The notes beneath the pieces were generated by a model, which was not told the origin of the DNA, searched no databases, and worked only from the letters and a program-made list of their open reading frames with translations. From assembly GCA_021613335.1 (NCBI GenBank), contig JAJTWR010000479.1, positions 62,001-126,000 of the forward strand: a stretch of 64,000 nt of DNA. Reading direction: 5' to 3'. Shown here piece by piece: positions 1 through 9,254 of the stretch. Each line of letters begins with the position of its first letter. Position 1 is the first letter of the stretch. A program made the position numbers and the translations under genes. Origin of the DNA: Whitmania pigra. Its lineage: Eukaryota > Annelida > Clitellata > Hirudinida > Haemopidae.

Positions 1-387
1 GTAGATGATTTTGCCCGAAGCGATTTATTAAATTTTATTTGCACTAACGGTAAAATTAGCGGACGAGCAGTTGGCAAAATTGATTTAAAAGGCGTTTTCT
101 CTTTCATAGAAATAGAAAACAGTTCGGTTGATCCCCTTTTCAATCATTTTAAAAATGTACGATACAACGGACGCGACGTACATATTGAAATAAGCAGCGA
201 ACCTGCCAGAGGCAGTAACCGGGATGGTAGAGATAAACGCCGCAGCTTTAGCGGAGAGGGAAAACGTTACAGCGATCAGACTGGCAGTGGCGGAAAACGT
301 AACGGAACAAGAAGCGGAAAATCAGATAGTGGTTTTAGAGACTTTTCCGGACGTTCAAAAGAAAAAAGCGGAAAAAGACGTTACTAA
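1..387 (+). CDS. DEAD-box RNA helicase, C-terminal part (partial)
   Basis: The frame is open from base 1 and stops at TAA 385-387; the 5' part lies outside the window. The first ~65 residues resemble the small DbpA-type RNA-binding domain found at the C-terminus of DeaD/CsdA-like helicases (motif ...GKISGRAVGKIDLKG... followed by a hydrophobic strand). The last ~55 residues are rich in Gly, Arg, Ser and Lys, a disordered RNA-binding tail typical of Bacteroidota DeaD proteins. The helicase core itself is not visible here. Likely role: ATP-dependent RNA unwinding in ribosome assembly or RNA decay in the cytoplasm. A terminator hairpin follows ten bases after the stop. Confidence 0.85.
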   Translation, partial: VDDFARSDLLNFICTNGKISGRAVGKIDLKGVFSFIEIENSSVDPLFNHFKNVRYNGRDVHIEISSEPARGSNRDGRDKRRSFSGEGKRYSDQTGSGGKRNGTRSGKSDSGFRDFSGRSKEKSGKRRY

Positions 388-396
388 CGCTGAAAT

Positions 397-428
397 AAAA
401 CCCGGTGTTTATCGGGTTTTATTTTTAT
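397..428 (+). terminator. Rho-independent terminator of the helicase gene
   Basis: An 8-bp stem AAAACCCG (397-404) pairs with CGGGTTTT (413-420) around an 8-nt loop and runs into ATTTTTAT. It sits directly behind the helicase stop codon. Confidence 0.75.
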
Positions 429-429
429 A

Positions 430-1059
430 GACCCTTGTTTGCGCAAATTGGCAGTATCCCGCCCGTTTTTGCTCAAAACTGTTAAGGACGGCCGCGGAGG
501 CATCCCTAAAGGGAGCAGCATAAATCTCTCTGAGGTTATGAGAAAACTCCTTCTTGCCTTTTCATACCGCTTAACGCGTGCTGTTGCGGATTTAGCGTGC
601 CGCCCATACCCGAGTATGGCGCTCGGGAAAAACACTTCTGATCGTCGAGGCCGTTGAGATTATCGGGGCGATGATCAGGGTATCCCGAAGGCTGCGGGAT
701 TTGAGATCGGTAAGCGGAAATCTCATTTTTGCCCGCCCACATGCCTAACACTTCCTTATAACCGTCTGTGCAAAGCCCCACAGCGATATACCGTTTTGTT
801 AACAACCTTGCTGTTTTCTCTGATCTTAAAGACGATATCGTCCCTCCATACGATATAGATAGAGTTCTTCAAGGGGTCGGTTTTGCCAGCCTATGATGTC
901 TTGCTGCCGGCGCTTGTCATAACCCAAATGGTCATCAAGTTCGTCTTTCGGCATTTTTTCAATAGCCCGTTTTTGGATGCCGGTTAGAAAATAATTAAAC
1001 TGTTCGCTTGTTTTGAACTGCTTTAAAAGCTCTTCAGATAAAAATTTTTCCGTTTTCAT
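430..1059 (-). pseudogene. IS256-family transposase remnant, multiply frameshifted
   Basis: On the minus strand the 1059-826 segment gives an IS256-type N-terminus (MKTEKFLSEELLKQF..., then ...ELDDHLGYDKRR). Reading on, recognisable IS256 pieces continue in shifting frames: RDDIVFKIRENSKVVNKTVY, then IAVGLCTDGYKEVLGMW, LTDLKSR, PDNLNGL, and finally KKEFSHNLREIYAAPFRDA near 560-480. At least four frame changes and in-frame stops separate them, so no active enzyme can be made. The C-terminal part and the right end are missing, cut off near the helicase terminator. IS256 transposases are DDE enzymes of about 400 residues. Confidence 0.85.
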
Positions 1060-1331
1060 CTATTGTGCGTTTAAAATTAAAAAATCAAATCTTTTAAAAC
1101 TCGGTTTTTTTAACTTATACATTTCGTAAGGCAATGTCCCTTTTTAATCGTTAAACTAAATCGTTGTTAAGGTTATTTAAATAACCAATCACATAAAAAA
1201 CCTTATTACTGTTTCCCTTGAAAAAAACTCGTAATCAGGACAACTAGGTTTTATATCAAATTTTTTGATGCGTTTTAAGTAAATCTTCATGTTTGTCTTT
1301 TTTTAATATTTATAATTAATAATTTATAAAT
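1060..1331. other. Gene-free stretch between IS remnants
   Basis: AT-rich sequence without a credible ORF or hairpin. It separates the IS256 and IS5-type remnants and is probably decayed IS or intergenic DNA. Confidence 0.4.
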
Positions 1332-1523
1332 GGACGTAAGAAAAATATTGTGGCAGATACAATGGGAAATATAATTAATGCGGTCCATCCGACCAACCTC
1401 CATGACGGCAAGGGAACCGAGTTGGCCTTCAAGTCCCTTAAGGAGAATATTTCTGGGATAAAAACGATTTATGCCGAAAGGGGTTATCGAGGAGATCTAA
1501 AACAGTTGGCTCAACGAGTTTAG
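1332..1523 (+). pseudogene. IS5-type DDE transposase central fragment
   Basis: The reading frame GRKKNIVADTMGNII...VHPTNLHDGKG...IKTIYAERGYRGDL matches the central DDE region of IS5-group transposases (expected GRKRHxxVDTxG, then HPANxHD, then ADGGYRG). The second catalytic Asp context has become AERGYRG instead of ADGGYRG, consistent with decay. There is no start codon, and the frame stops at TAG 1521-1523. Neither end of the IS can be recognised. It appears to belong to a different IS5 subgroup from the remnant at 14881-15417. Confidence 0.75.
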
Positions 1524-1620
1524 GGCTGCCGGTTAGAAATATTGTTCAAAATAAAAGACTATTATCCTTGATTTTTTGAAAGTTAATTAAAGCTGCACAG
1601 AAACTTTTGCGTTTGTTGAT

Positions 1621-1650
1621 TTTGTTTACCGTTATTTAAAGTTACCTTTG
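1621..1650 (+). promoter_or_regulatory. Bacteroidota-type promoter of the DUF4197 gene
   Basis: TTTG at 1621-1624 and TACCTTTG at 1643-1650, 18 bp apart, match the Bacteroidota primary sigma factor consensus (TTTG / TAnnTTTG). The predicted start of transcription near 1657 supports ATG 1696 over TTG 1648 as translation start. Confidence 0.6.
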
Positions 1651-1695
1651 ATAAAACGAAATCGTTATTTTGAATTCTATCACCTAAGAAGCGGA

Positions 1696-2436
1696 ATGAA
1701 AAAATATATCATACATTTTATTCTAAACTTATTAATGTTGATTTTTGTCAATTGCCTTGTTAAAGGCCAAACCCCCATTGGCAGTATTTTAAAGCAGGTA
1801 ACGGGCAAAGGAAATCCAACAGATTTAGAAATAAGTCAAGGATTAAAACAGGTTTTAGAAACAGGAGCAAGCCAAGGGTGCGATCGTCTTTCTGCTAAAG
1901 ACGGCTTTTGGGGTAATCTTGCCGTTAAGATACTTTTTCCGCCTGAAGCACAAAAATTAGAGAAAACCTTACGAAATATGGGCTTAAATGCGCTGGCCGA
2001 TGATGTAATTTTAACCTTGAACAGGGCCGCAGAAGACGCGGCTAAGGAAGCCAAACCCATTTTTGTGAACGCCATTAAACAAATGACCATATCAGACGCT
2101 GCAAATATACTTTTAGGAAGCAAAGACGCTGCCACACAATACTTTAAAAAGGTAGCCGGCGCTCAGCTTGCCGAAAAATTTAAACCTATTATTGTAAACA
2201 GTTTGGCCAAAGTTGGCGCTAGCAAATATTGGGATCAAGCGGCCAAAACTTATAATAAAATACCATTTGTAAAACCGATAGATACAGATTTACCGGCCTA
2301 TGTTACCCAAAAGGCTGTTGATGGAACGTTTATTCAGGTGGCGCAGGAAGAATTAAAAATCAGAGACAACATTGAGGCCAGAACCAACCCTCTTTTAAAA
2401 AAAGTATTTGGATACGCTGACCATAAAAAAGAATAA
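1696..2436 (+). CDS. DUF4197 domain-containing exported protein
   Basis: A protein of 246 residues when started at ATG 1696. An upstream in-frame TTG at 1648 would place 16 polar residues before the signal peptide and would lie upstream of the predicted transcription start. The N-terminus is a signal peptide (MKKYIIHFILNLL..., ending around VKGQ). The remainder is alpha-helical and matches DUF4197, recognisable from ILKQVTGKGNPTDLEISQGLKQ, LFPPEAQKLEKTLR and NPLLKKVFGYAD near the C-terminus. DUF4197 proteins are periplasmic or envelope proteins of unknown function, usually encoded alone. It stands as a single gene here between IS remnants and a helicase gene. Confidence 0.85.
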   Translation: MKKYIIHFILNLLMLIFVNCLVKGQTPIGSILKQVTGKGNPTDLEISQGLKQVLETGASQGCDRLSAKDGFWGNLAVKILFPPEAQKLEKTLRNMGLNALADDVILTLNRAAEDAAKEAKPIFVNAIKQMTISDAANILLGSKDAATQYFKKVAGAQLAEKFKPIIVNSLAKVGASKYWDQAAKTYNKIPFVKPIDTDLPAYVTQKAVDGTFIQVAQEELKIRDNIEARTNPLLKKVFGYADHKKE

Positions 2437-2580
2437 ACAGACGGTTTAAAATATTTGTCTGCTTGGTAAATAAGGTAGCTAAAAAGTTTTGAGGGCAGGC
2501 ACAGCCTAAATTGAAGCAGCGCAAAATTCCGGTTTTTTTGATTTAAACAAACTGTTGTTAAATAACGTAAATATTTTTAT

Positions 2581-2588
2581 TATTTTTG
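2581..2588 (+). promoter_or_regulatory. Promoter -7 element of the RhlE-like helicase gene
   Basis: TATTTTTG fits TAnnTTTG; a TTG at 2555-2557 lies 23 bp upstream as a weak -33 element. The implied transcript starts about 13 nt before the TTG start codon at 2608. Confidence 0.45.
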
Positions 2589-2607
2589 CGTCAGTTTTTT
2601 TTTACAT

Positions 2608-3828
2608 TTGAATTTCGAAGAGTTTAATCTTAATCAAGACTTGCTGGAAGGCATGCTGGCAATGGGTTTAAAAATAGCTACCCCTATCCAACAAGAGGCA
2701 ATTCCTGTCATTTTATCAAAAAAAGACCTTGTTGCCTGCGCGCAAACCGGAACAGGAAAAACGGGCGCTTATTTGGTGCCTATTATAAATCTTTTAATCC
2801 CCAATCACCGGCGGCATAACGAGGTGTTGATTTTGGCCCCTACCCGTGAGCTGGCGCAGCAAATTGATACGCAGGTAGAGGCTTTATCTTACTTTACCAA
2901 TATTACCTCTTTAACGGTTTATGGCGGCGGAGACGGGGTAACCTACGACCAGCAAAAGCGTTCTATGAAAGAAGGCGTGGACATCATTATTGCCACGCCG
3001 GGCAGGTTGATTTCGCATTTAACATCAGGCATGCTCAATATGAGCAAACTAAAGTATTTGGTGTTAGATGAAGCCGATAGGATGCTTGATATGGGGTTTT
3101 ACCAAGATATTATCAAAATTGTAAGTTATCTTCCTAAAAACCGGCAAACGATGATGTTTTCGGCTACCATGCCTTTAAAAATCCGTAAACTGGTACAAAA
3201 TTTATTGAAAGATCCTCAACAAGTTAACCTTTCCATCTCAAAACCTGCCGAAGGCATTGATCAGCAAGTGTATTTTGTCTACGATAACCAAAAAATACCT
3301 TTGCTAATGTCTGTTTTAAAACAATCGCATTATAAAAGTATCATTGTTTTTGCCAGCCGTAAAGAACTGGTAAGGGAGTTGGGCAAAATTTTTAAGAAAC
3401 TGAACTTTAAAGCCACCGCTTTCCATAGCGATTTAGAACAAAAAGAGCGCGAGGCCATTATGCTGGATTTTAAAAACAAAAAACTAGAGGTACTTGTTGG
3501 CACCGATGTGTTAAGCAGAGGGATTGATGTGACCGGGATTGATCTGGTGATTAATTATGACGTGCCCAGAGAGCCGGAAGATTATGTGCACCGTATAGGG
3601 CGCACGGCAAGAGCGGCAAGCGCCGGAACGGCCATTACTCTGGTAAACGATAAAGACAAAAGAAAATTAGAAAATATAGAAAAACTGATTGGACGAACAA
3701 TAGACCGAAAATCAATGCCTGAAGAACTTGGAGAAGGGCCAAAAGACGAGCCTTTGGCGCATAAAACCCCGCGCCATGAAAATAAAAAAAGAAAGTTTTT
3801 TAAAAAACCTTTTTCCAAAAATGCTTAA
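2608..3828 (+). CDS. DEAD/DEAH-box ATP-dependent RNA helicase, RhlE-like
   Basis: A 406-residue helicase with the full motif set: Q motif (FEEFNL...ATPIQQEAIP), Walker A AQTGTGKT near residue 50, PTRELAQQ, TPGRL, DEAD with VLDEADRMLDMGF near 155, SAT motif FSATMP, and in the second RecA domain VFASRKE, DVLSRGIDVTGI and HRIGRTAR. The C-terminal tail is short and Lys/Arg-rich, as in RhlE-type cold-shock/ribosome-assembly helicases. The start is TTG at 2608: the next ATG would delete the Q motif. It is a second DEAD-box helicase besides the partial one at the left edge. Monocistronic. Confidence 0.93.
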   Translation: MNFEEFNLNQDLLEGMLAMGLKIATPIQQEAIPVILSKKDLVACAQTGTGKTGAYLVPIINLLIPNHRRHNEVLILAPTRELAQQIDTQVEALSYFTNITSLTVYGGGDGVTYDQQKRSMKEGVDIIIATPGRLISHLTSGMLNMSKLKYLVLDEADRMLDMGFYQDIIKIVSYLPKNRQTMMFSATMPLKIRKLVQNLLKDPQQVNLSISKPAEGIDQQVYFVYDNQKIPLLMSVLKQSHYKSIIVFASRKELVRELGKIFKKLNFKATAFHSDLEQKEREAIMLDFKNKKLEVLVGTDVLSRGIDVTGIDLVINYDVPREPEDYVHRIGRTARAASAGTAITLVNDKDKRKLENIEKLIGRTIDRKSMPEELGEGPKDEPLAHKTPRHENKKRKFFKKPFSKNA

Positions 3829-3952
3829 AGCCCAAGTTTGGTATCATACCAAATGATTTGTTTAAACCCGAGAGAGGTTAATTTGGAATAAATTCTTAAA
3901 AGAATCATTTTATCAATCTTGTTATCACAAACAAATTCCATAACTTTAACAA

Positions 3953-5233
3953 ATGGATAACCTGCCCCCTTTAGCTGAGCGTATGCGTCCTCAAAATCTG
4001 GACAATTATGTAGGTCAAAAGCATTTGGTAGGTAGAGATGGGGTATTAAGAAAGGCGATAGAAAACGGCCGTTTACCGTCTGTGATTTTTTGGGGGCCGC
4101 CAGGGGTGGGTAAAACCTCTTTGGCAACCGTTATTTCGCAAAGTTTAAACAGGCCGTTTTTTAGCTTAAGCGCCATTAATTCGGGCGTAAAAGAGGTTCG
4201 GGAAGTGATAGACAGGGCTATGCAAATGCGAGGCGGCTTTTTGGGTATGCCTATTTTATTTATTGATGAGATTCATCGCTTTAGCAAGTCGCAACAAGAT
4301 AGCTTGTTAGGAGCGGTGGAGCGGGGTTTGGTTACGCTCATAGGCGCCACTACCGAGAATCCAAGTTTCGAGGTTATTTCTGCGCTGTTATCGCGATGTC
4401 AGGTTTATATTCTTCAAAATCTTTCGAAAGAAGAGTTAATTGGCTTGTTGCAAACCGCAATAGCAAAAGACGAAATCTTAAAAAAGAAAAACATTAAAAT
4501 TGAAGAATACGAAGCGCTGATTCGGCTTAGCGGCGGCGATGCAAGAAAGTTGTTAAATGCATTGGAAATTGCCGTAAATGGTATTGGCGGGCATCCCGTT
4601 ATTTTAACTAATGAAAATGTTTTGGCGCATGCCCAGCAAAACATCGCCTTGTACGACAAGGCCGGAGAGCAGCATTATGATATCATTTCAGCCTTCATTA
4701 AATCAATAAGAGGCAGCGACCCCAATGCGTCTGTATATTGGTTGGCCCGAATGATTGAAGGGGGAGAAGATCCCTTATTTATTGCCAGAAGACTGGTTAT
4801 TCTTGCCTCAGAAGATATCGGCAATGCCAATCCTAATGCCTTACTGTTGGCAAATAACTGCTTTGCGGCAGTTAATGTAATCGGTATGCCCGAATCCCGT
4901 ATTGTATTAGCGCAATGCGTAACTTATTTGGCGTCGAGCGTAAAAAGTAATGCCAGTTACCAAGCGATTAACAAAGCGCAAGAATTGGCGCGCCAAACAG
5001 GAGATTTACCGGTACCCTTACATCTTCGAAATGCGCCAACAAAGTTGATGAAAGATATAGGCTACGGAGCAGAATACCAGTATTCGCACAGTTATGAAGG
5101 AAATTTTTCTGCACAAGAATATTTTCCGGAAAACTTAAGCGGCACAAAATTATATGATCCCGGTAAAAACCCTTCCGAAGAAAGATTGAGAGAGATGTTG
5201 CGGTACAATTGGAAAGATAAATACAACTATTAA
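3953..5233 (+). CDS. rarA: Replication-associated recombination protein A (AAA+ ATPase)
   Basis: A 426-residue RarA/MgsA (eukaryotic WRNIP1) homologue that acts on stalled replication forks. Visible motifs are the N-terminal [17 protein letters not shown], Walker [10 protein letters not shown] near residues 47-55, Walker [10 protein letters not shown] near 103, sensor 1 [11 protein letters not shown], and the C-terminal tetramerisation region with [24 protein letters not shown] and [18 protein letters not shown] ending. Length is normal for the family. ATG 3953 is the only start consistent with the conserved N-terminus. Encoded alone; the 124-bp gap before it has no other gene. Confidence 0.95.
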   Translation: MDNLPPLAERMRPQNLDNYVGQKHLVGRDGVLRKAIENGRLPSVIFWGPPGVGKTSLATVISQSLNRPFFSLSAINSGVKEVREVIDRAMQMRGGFLGMPILFIDEIHRFSKSQQDSLLGAVERGLVTLIGATTENPSFEVISALLSRCQVYILQNLSKEELIGLLQTAIAKDEILKKKNIKIEEYEALIRLSGGDARKLLNALEIAVNGIGGHPVILTNENVLAHAQQNIALYDKAGEQHYDIISAFIKSIRGSDPNASVYWLARMIEGGEDPLFIARRLVILASEDIGNANPNALLLANNCFAAVNVIGMPESRIVLAQCVTYLASSVKSNASYQAINKAQELARQTGDLPVPLHLRNAPTKLMKDIGYGAEYQYSHSYEGNFSAQEYFPENLSGTKLYDPGKNPSEERLREMLRYNWKDKYNY

Positions 5234-5266
5234 ACCCAACAATTTCGGTTTTAAAATTTAAAAACT

Positions 5267-5443
5267 ACATTAGTTCGGGATTTTCATATAGAACACTGCT
5301 TTTTGCGTTATACCTCGTAAAAAGGAAAAGACATCGCCTATATTGGAGTTTTTATAACCTTTCATGCTCCTAATACGCAAATCATTTACTAAATGTCAAA
5401 TAGTTAAAACTTTATTTCCGGATTTTTCCCCTGCAAAGGTTTC
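5267..5443 (-). mobile_element. 5'-end remnant of an IS5-type element
   Basis: This stretch aligns by eye over its length with 15265-15417, the 5' half of the IS5-type remnant further right. Shared blocks include AGAACA/CTGCTTTTTGC, CTCGTAAAAA, a TTTCATG..CTAA block, TTAAAACTTT and a terminal CTGCAAAGG-TTC. The last block resembles the complement of the IS5-type inverted repeat GAGACCTTTGCA. A few residues of the transposase N-terminus (QKAVFY, minus strand) can still be read. Nothing else is found between rarA and the cupin gene. Confidence 0.55.
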
Positions 5444-5467
5444 ATTCTTTGAAAAATAAAAGACGGT

Positions 5468-5965
5468 TTATCTGCCAAAGTCGTCCTGTAGGCGCACAAT
5501 ATCGCTCTCGTCTGAAGGGTTTGAGGCATTTGTATGCTGCCATATTTCTGCCACTATGCCCCAGTCTTCCAAGCCAATTAAACGATGACGTTCGCCTTGT
5601 TGTAATTTGATTTGATTAGTGGGGTGATATTTTTTCAACTCGCCTTCTTCATCGGTTTTGCTGATTTTAATTCCTACAATTCCACTCACAATCCGCCAAA
5701 TTTCGGCACGGCGGAGATGGTATTGCCAGCTTAATCGCGCCTGAGGCTTAACAATTAAAATTTTCGGACTTAATTTACCCTCGATTTTCAACCTGTTAAC
5801 ATCCATTCCATCAAAATAAGCGTTTGCAAATTGCTGAGCTTGCGCTTCGTCAATCACAAAAAAACCGCCCCATGGACGGGTTTCATCTTTATTTATAATG
5901 TTAAAGCCTTCGCTATGTAATCGTTGTGCTACGGTATCAAATATTTCCTTTTTTTTACTTTTCAT
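5468..5965 (-). CDS. Cupin protein, phosphomannose isomerase type II-like
   Basis: 165 residues from ATG 5965 (an upstream in-frame TTG at 5977 is less likely). The C-terminal half is a small cupin barrel like that of type II mannose-6-phosphate isomerases and the 'phosphoheptose isomerase' annotations of Bacteroidota: KPQARLSWQYHLRRAEIWRIVSG holds the metal-binding His and Glu, followed by QGERHRLIGLEDWGIVAEIWQ. The N-terminal part, ending in RPWGGFFVID, is also typical of this group. Probable sugar-phosphate isomerase or sugar-binding role in the cytoplasm; the exact substrate is not deducible. A tiny membrane ORF lies 23 bp upstream on the same strand. Confidence 0.75.
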   Translation of the reverse strand: MKSKKKEIFDTVAQRLHSEGFNIINKDETRPWGGFFVIDEAQAQQFANAYFDGMDVNRLKIEGKLSPKILIVKPQARLSWQYHLRRAEIWRIVSGIVGIKISKTDEEGELKKYHPTNQIKLQQGERHRLIGLEDWGIVAEIWQHTNASNPSDESDIVRLQDDFGR

Positions 5966-5987
5966 AAGAGAACTCAAATAAAACGAA

Positions 5988-6095
5988 CTATTTTTTGCTA
6001 AAGTACTGTTTTAGATATTTTGAAGACATGTTTTTCGACAGACTTGTTATGGCAATTATTACAAAAACACAAATAAAACCGATGTTTAAAATCAT
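5988..6095 (-). CDS. Possible 35-residue single-span membrane microprotein
   Basis: An ORF beginning ATG 6095 encodes one hydrophobic segment (ILNIGFICVFVIIAITSL) followed by a Lys-rich tail ending YFSKK. AAGG lies nine bases before the start. It ends 23 bp before the cupin start and could be cotranscribed with it. No family is recognised, and such short ORFs arise by chance in AT-rich DNA. Confidence 0.3.
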   Translation of the reverse strand: MILNIGFICVFVIIAITSLSKNMSSKYLKQYFSKK

Positions 6096-6292
6096 CTTTA
6101 GCCTTGGTTTATTTATAATTAAAAATTAGTAATTGCCTCTTTACATTATTTGTTAAATAACATTTTATGTTCCAAAGGTTGGCAATTTTTGGTTGTTAAT
6201 AAAACTTATGCGCAAAAAAAACTAATCTTCTTTGTTTTCGTTTTTTTTTATTGTATTTTTCGGCCAAAATTATTATATTTTTTTCACCTGAA

Positions 6293-6640
6293 ATGCCTAA
6301 AAAGAACACATATTGTAACCGGCCGGCAAAAAAAATTGCTTCGCTTTTGTTAATGATATTGTTTTTAGCCATTCCGTTGGCGCAAACTCTGCACAGGCAT
6401 CATACAAATAATTTTTTCAACAAAAACGGCACAGAAAAAATTATCTCCAACGCTGCTGAAAAATGTTTTGTTTGTGATTATGCCGCTCAAATAAAAGACA
6501 AACAAATTTTAATGGCCCATCCGTCAACCATTGATGTGCCCATAGAGATATGCAAAATCTTAAACGCTTTCGTATATACCAGAAATTACAAGTTTACCTT
6601 ACAAAACTTTAGTAACAGGGGGCCTCCTTTTCTTTTATAA
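6293..6640 (+). CDS. Small His/Cys-containing membrane protein upstream of a TonB receptor
   Basis: 115 residues from ATG 6293; the in-frame TTG at 6251 would add a stretch with no family support. An N-terminal membrane segment (LLLMILFLAIPLAQ) is followed by HRHH, then a CFVCDY motif and a conserved-looking end NRGPPFLL. Proteins with this layout (signal/anchor, HRHH-type and CxxCD motifs, RGPP end) occur just before TonB receptor genes in Bacteroidota. No function is known to me. The His and Cys clusters suggest metal binding at the envelope. It stands 180 bp upstream of the TonB receptor with a hairpin between them. Confidence 0.65.
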   Translation: MPKKNTYCNRPAKKIASLLLMILFLAIPLAQTLHRHHTNNFFNKNGTEKIISNAAEKCFVCDYAAQIKDKQILMAHPSTIDVPIEICKILNAFVYTRNYKFTLQNFSNRGPPFLL

Positions 6641-6654
6641 TTTTCCAGATTTTT

Positions 6655-6687
6655 TACGGCTTGCCGCATTACCTAACTAAAGCCGTA
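6655..6687 (+). terminator. Hairpin between the His/Cys protein and the TonB receptor
   Basis: TACGGCTT (6655-6662) pairs with AAGCCGTA (6680-6687), an 8-bp stem with a 17-nt loop. It lies 15 bp after the stop codon. There is no immediate T-run, so it may be a weak terminator, attenuator or mRNA end-stabilising hairpin. Confidence 0.45.
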
Positions 6688-6820
6688 CGCTATTCAATCA
6701 TTTTTTATCTACCCTATTAACCTAAGCGTTAATTAACTTTTTGATATTTTTTCAGCAGATGTTATCCCTGCCGGGTTTATCCGTTTAGGAATTTTCATCG
6801 CTAAAATCTGACTACCTATA

Positions 6821-9217
6821 ATGAAAAAACGGGGCGTGTTATTTTCCGGTATTCTTTTGATAAATTACGCTTTAGCCCAAACCGGCAATTTAAGCGGACA
6901 GATTATCAACGACAAAAACCAGTTTGTATATTCGGCAAAAATTAACCTGGGAGGCTCTTTTAACGCTTTTACCAACCATGCGGGCTTTTTTGAGTTGAAA
7001 AACATCCCATACGGTAATTATAAACTAAGGGTGGTTGCCAAAGGATATCTTAGCTATGAAACATCCATTGTTATTAACGCGGAGCGACAAACTTTTAATG
7101 CGCAGTTAAATGCGGAAATAACGGCGTTAAAAATCGTTGAAATAAACGCTAGCATTCGGCAAGAGAGGAAAAACGGAGAAGCAAGGAATATTGAAATAAT
7201 AGATCAGCAATTTATACAGCGTCATTTAGGAGGCAGTTTAATGCAAACATTAGAACGGTTACCCGGCGTCAGTAATATTGGTATCGGTTCAGGGCAGTCA
7301 AAACCATTGATACGCGGTTTGGGTTTTAGCCGAGTGGTAGTGGTAGACAGAGGAATTAAACACGAAGGGCAGCAGTGGGGAACCGATCATGGATTGGAAA
7401 TAGATCAGTTTGCCGCAGGCGATATCGAAGTAATTAAAGGGCCGTCATCTTTCATTTACGGCTCTGATGCCATTGGCGGGGTTATCAATATCAAACCTGT
7501 AAGTATGCCTGTAAATTTGGGAGTTGGCGGGGTTGTCAACTTAACAGGCAAATCTAACAATGCTTTTTATGGCTCTTCGATAAATCTTTTCGGCAGAAAC
7601 CAAAAATGGTTTTTAGATGGTCGGGTTACTTATCAAAACTATGCCGACTATCGCGTGCCAACAGATACGGTACATGTATATGATTATCCTGTGAGGCTGC
7701 ATAAAAACAGATTGCGCAATACCGCCGGTAGAGAAACCGACCTGCATTTTACCGTCGATTATGTTGGCAAATTCTTTAAAAACTCTTTATACTTTAGTAA
7801 TAGTTACGCTAAAAGCGGGTTTTTTGCCAATGCTCATGGTTTAGAACCCAGAAAGGTGGACGAGGCTTTACATAATAACTCGGATAGAGACTTGCTGTCG
7901 CCTTATCAGCGCGTTAATCATTTTAAAGCTATCAATCGCGCGGAGTTTAGTCGTCCAAAAAGTAAAACAGAGATAGAATTAGGTTTTCAAAGAAACTTTA
8001 GGCAAGAATTTAATCATTACGTAAATCATGGTTACATGCCGCCAATTTATCCAGGCGATATGCAAATTCCGAAAAATTTAGAGCGGGCATACGATAAGCT
8101 GATTTACTCGGGCAATGCAAAGCACAGCATTAATTTACATAAACATCAGTTGCAATTTGGCCTCAACAACGATTATCAAGATAACCGCATTGATGGTTGG
8201 AGTTTTCTTATTCCAGCTTTTAAACAATTTAATACGGGGCTGTTTGCCTACAACAAATATATTGTTAGCAGTAGTTTGATTTTACATAGCGGCTTGCGTT
8301 ATGATTATGGGCATATTCTGTTTGAAAGATACGATGATTGGTTTGCATCGGAGAAGATAAACGGCAGCGTTATCGCTTCAGAGCGATTAACCAGAGCTTT
8401 AAAATTTGGCAGAGATTTTAACAGCTTTGTTTGGTCGGCAGGCGTAAATTATAACCCCGGCAAACTGAATATTAAAACAAATGTTGGCAAAAGTTTTAGA
8501 ATGCCGGTTGCCAAAGAATTGGCTGCCAACGGCGTAAACTATCATTATTTCAGTTATGAAAAAGGAAATGCCGATTTGGATGCCGAAGTTGCTTACCAAG
8601 TTGACCTTGGCGTTACCTGGACAGAAAAAAACCGGTCGGTTGCCGTAAGTCTGTTTTATAATTATTTTCCTAACTACATTTACCTTAATCCGACCCCTTA
8701 CCACGATTACTACTACGGCGCTGGCAATCAGGTTTTTGAATACAGGCAAAGCAGAGTAATACGGTATGGGGCAGAGTTGAAAATAAACTATCAGTTTTTA
8801 CCAAACTTAAGCGCGGAGTTTTTGGGCGAGTATTTATATAGCGAACAGCTTTCAGGAGATAAAAAAGGATTTACCCTCCCTTTTTCTATCCCCCCGTCGG
8901 CCTTGTTAAATCTCGCCTGGACTCCAAAATTATCTGACAAACTAAAAAACACTTACCTCTCTGTTGACTATCGTATTACCGCCCGACAAAATCATATTGT
9001 TCCGCCGGAGAAAAAAACCCCGGGATATCAAATTGTAAATATCCAATTAGGCACAACAATTATATTAAACAAACAAACCGTTGAACTGAGTTTACAGGCG
9101 CAAAACCTATTGAATGCCAAATACCTTAATCACGCCAGCTTTTACAGGCTGATAGAATTGCCCGAAGCAGGCGCCAACATTATTCTGCTTTTAAAAATAC
9201 CTTTTAAAATAAATTAA
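6821..9217 (+). CDS. TonB-dependent outer-membrane receptor
   Basis: 798 residues with signal peptide (cleaved after ALAQ), a carboxypeptidase-like regulatory domain at about 20-105 (LSGQIINDKNQFVYSAKINL...GYLSYETSIVIN), a plug at about 115-225 (LERLPGVSNIGIG, KPLIRGLGFSRVVVVDRGIKHEGQQWG, EVIKGPSSFIYGSDAIGGVINI) and a beta-barrel ending in IILLLKIPFKIN. The plug signature GIKHEGQQWGTDHGLEID is typical of small-ligand (siderophore or metal type) receptors rather than SusC. The barrel is His-rich in places (HKHQLQFG, HDYYYGAG). Two His-rich DUF4625 lipoproteins follow. Likely imports a metal or metal complex (inference). Confidence 0.9.
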   Translation: MKKRGVLFSGILLINYALAQTGNLSGQIINDKNQFVYSAKINLGGSFNAFTNHAGFFELKNIPYGNYKLRVVAKGYLSYETSIVINAERQTFNAQLNAEITALKIVEINASIRQERKNGEARNIEIIDQQFIQRHLGGSLMQTLERLPGVSNIGIGSGQSKPLIRGLGFSRVVVVDRGIKHEGQQWGTDHGLEIDQFAAGDIEVIKGPSSFIYGSDAIGGVINIKPVSMPVNLGVGGVVNLTGKSNNAFYGSSINLFGRNQKWFLDGRVTYQNYADYRVPTDTVHVYDYPVRLHKNRLRNTAGRETDLHFTVDYVGKFFKNSLYFSNSYAKSGFFANAHGLEPRKVDEALHNNSDRDLLSPYQRVNHFKAINRAEFSRPKSKTEIELGFQRNFRQEFNHYVNHGYMPPIYPGDMQIPKNLERAYDKLIYSGNAKHSINLHKHQLQFGLNNDYQDNRIDGWSFLIPAFKQFNTGLFAYNKYIVSSSLILHSGLRYDYGHILFERYDDWFASEKINGSVIASERLTRALKFGRDFNSFVWSAGVNYNPGKLNIKTNVGKSFRMPVAKELAANGVNYHYFSYEKGNADLDAEVAYQVDLGVTWTEKNRSVAVSLFYNYFPNYIYLNPTPYHDYYYGAGNQVFEYRQSRVIRYGAELKINYQFLPNLSAEFLGEYLYSEQLSGDKKGFTLPFSIPPSALLNLAWTPKLSDKLKNTYLSVDYRITARQNHIVPPEKKTPGYQIVNIQLGTTIILNKQTVELSLQAQNLLNAKYLNHASFYRLIELPEAGANIILLLKIPFKIN

Positions 9218-9254
9218 ATATTCATTAAATAAATAATTATCAAATCTTTTTAAC

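Noticed and set aside
439..657. Plus-strand ORF in the IS256 remnant
   Set aside because: Antisense shadow of the decayed transposase; the minus strand gives recognisable IS256 motifs.
6150..6353. 67-codon ORF overlapping the His/Cys protein gene
   Set aside because: Phe-rich translation of a T-rich leader and out of frame with the better-supported gene at 6293.
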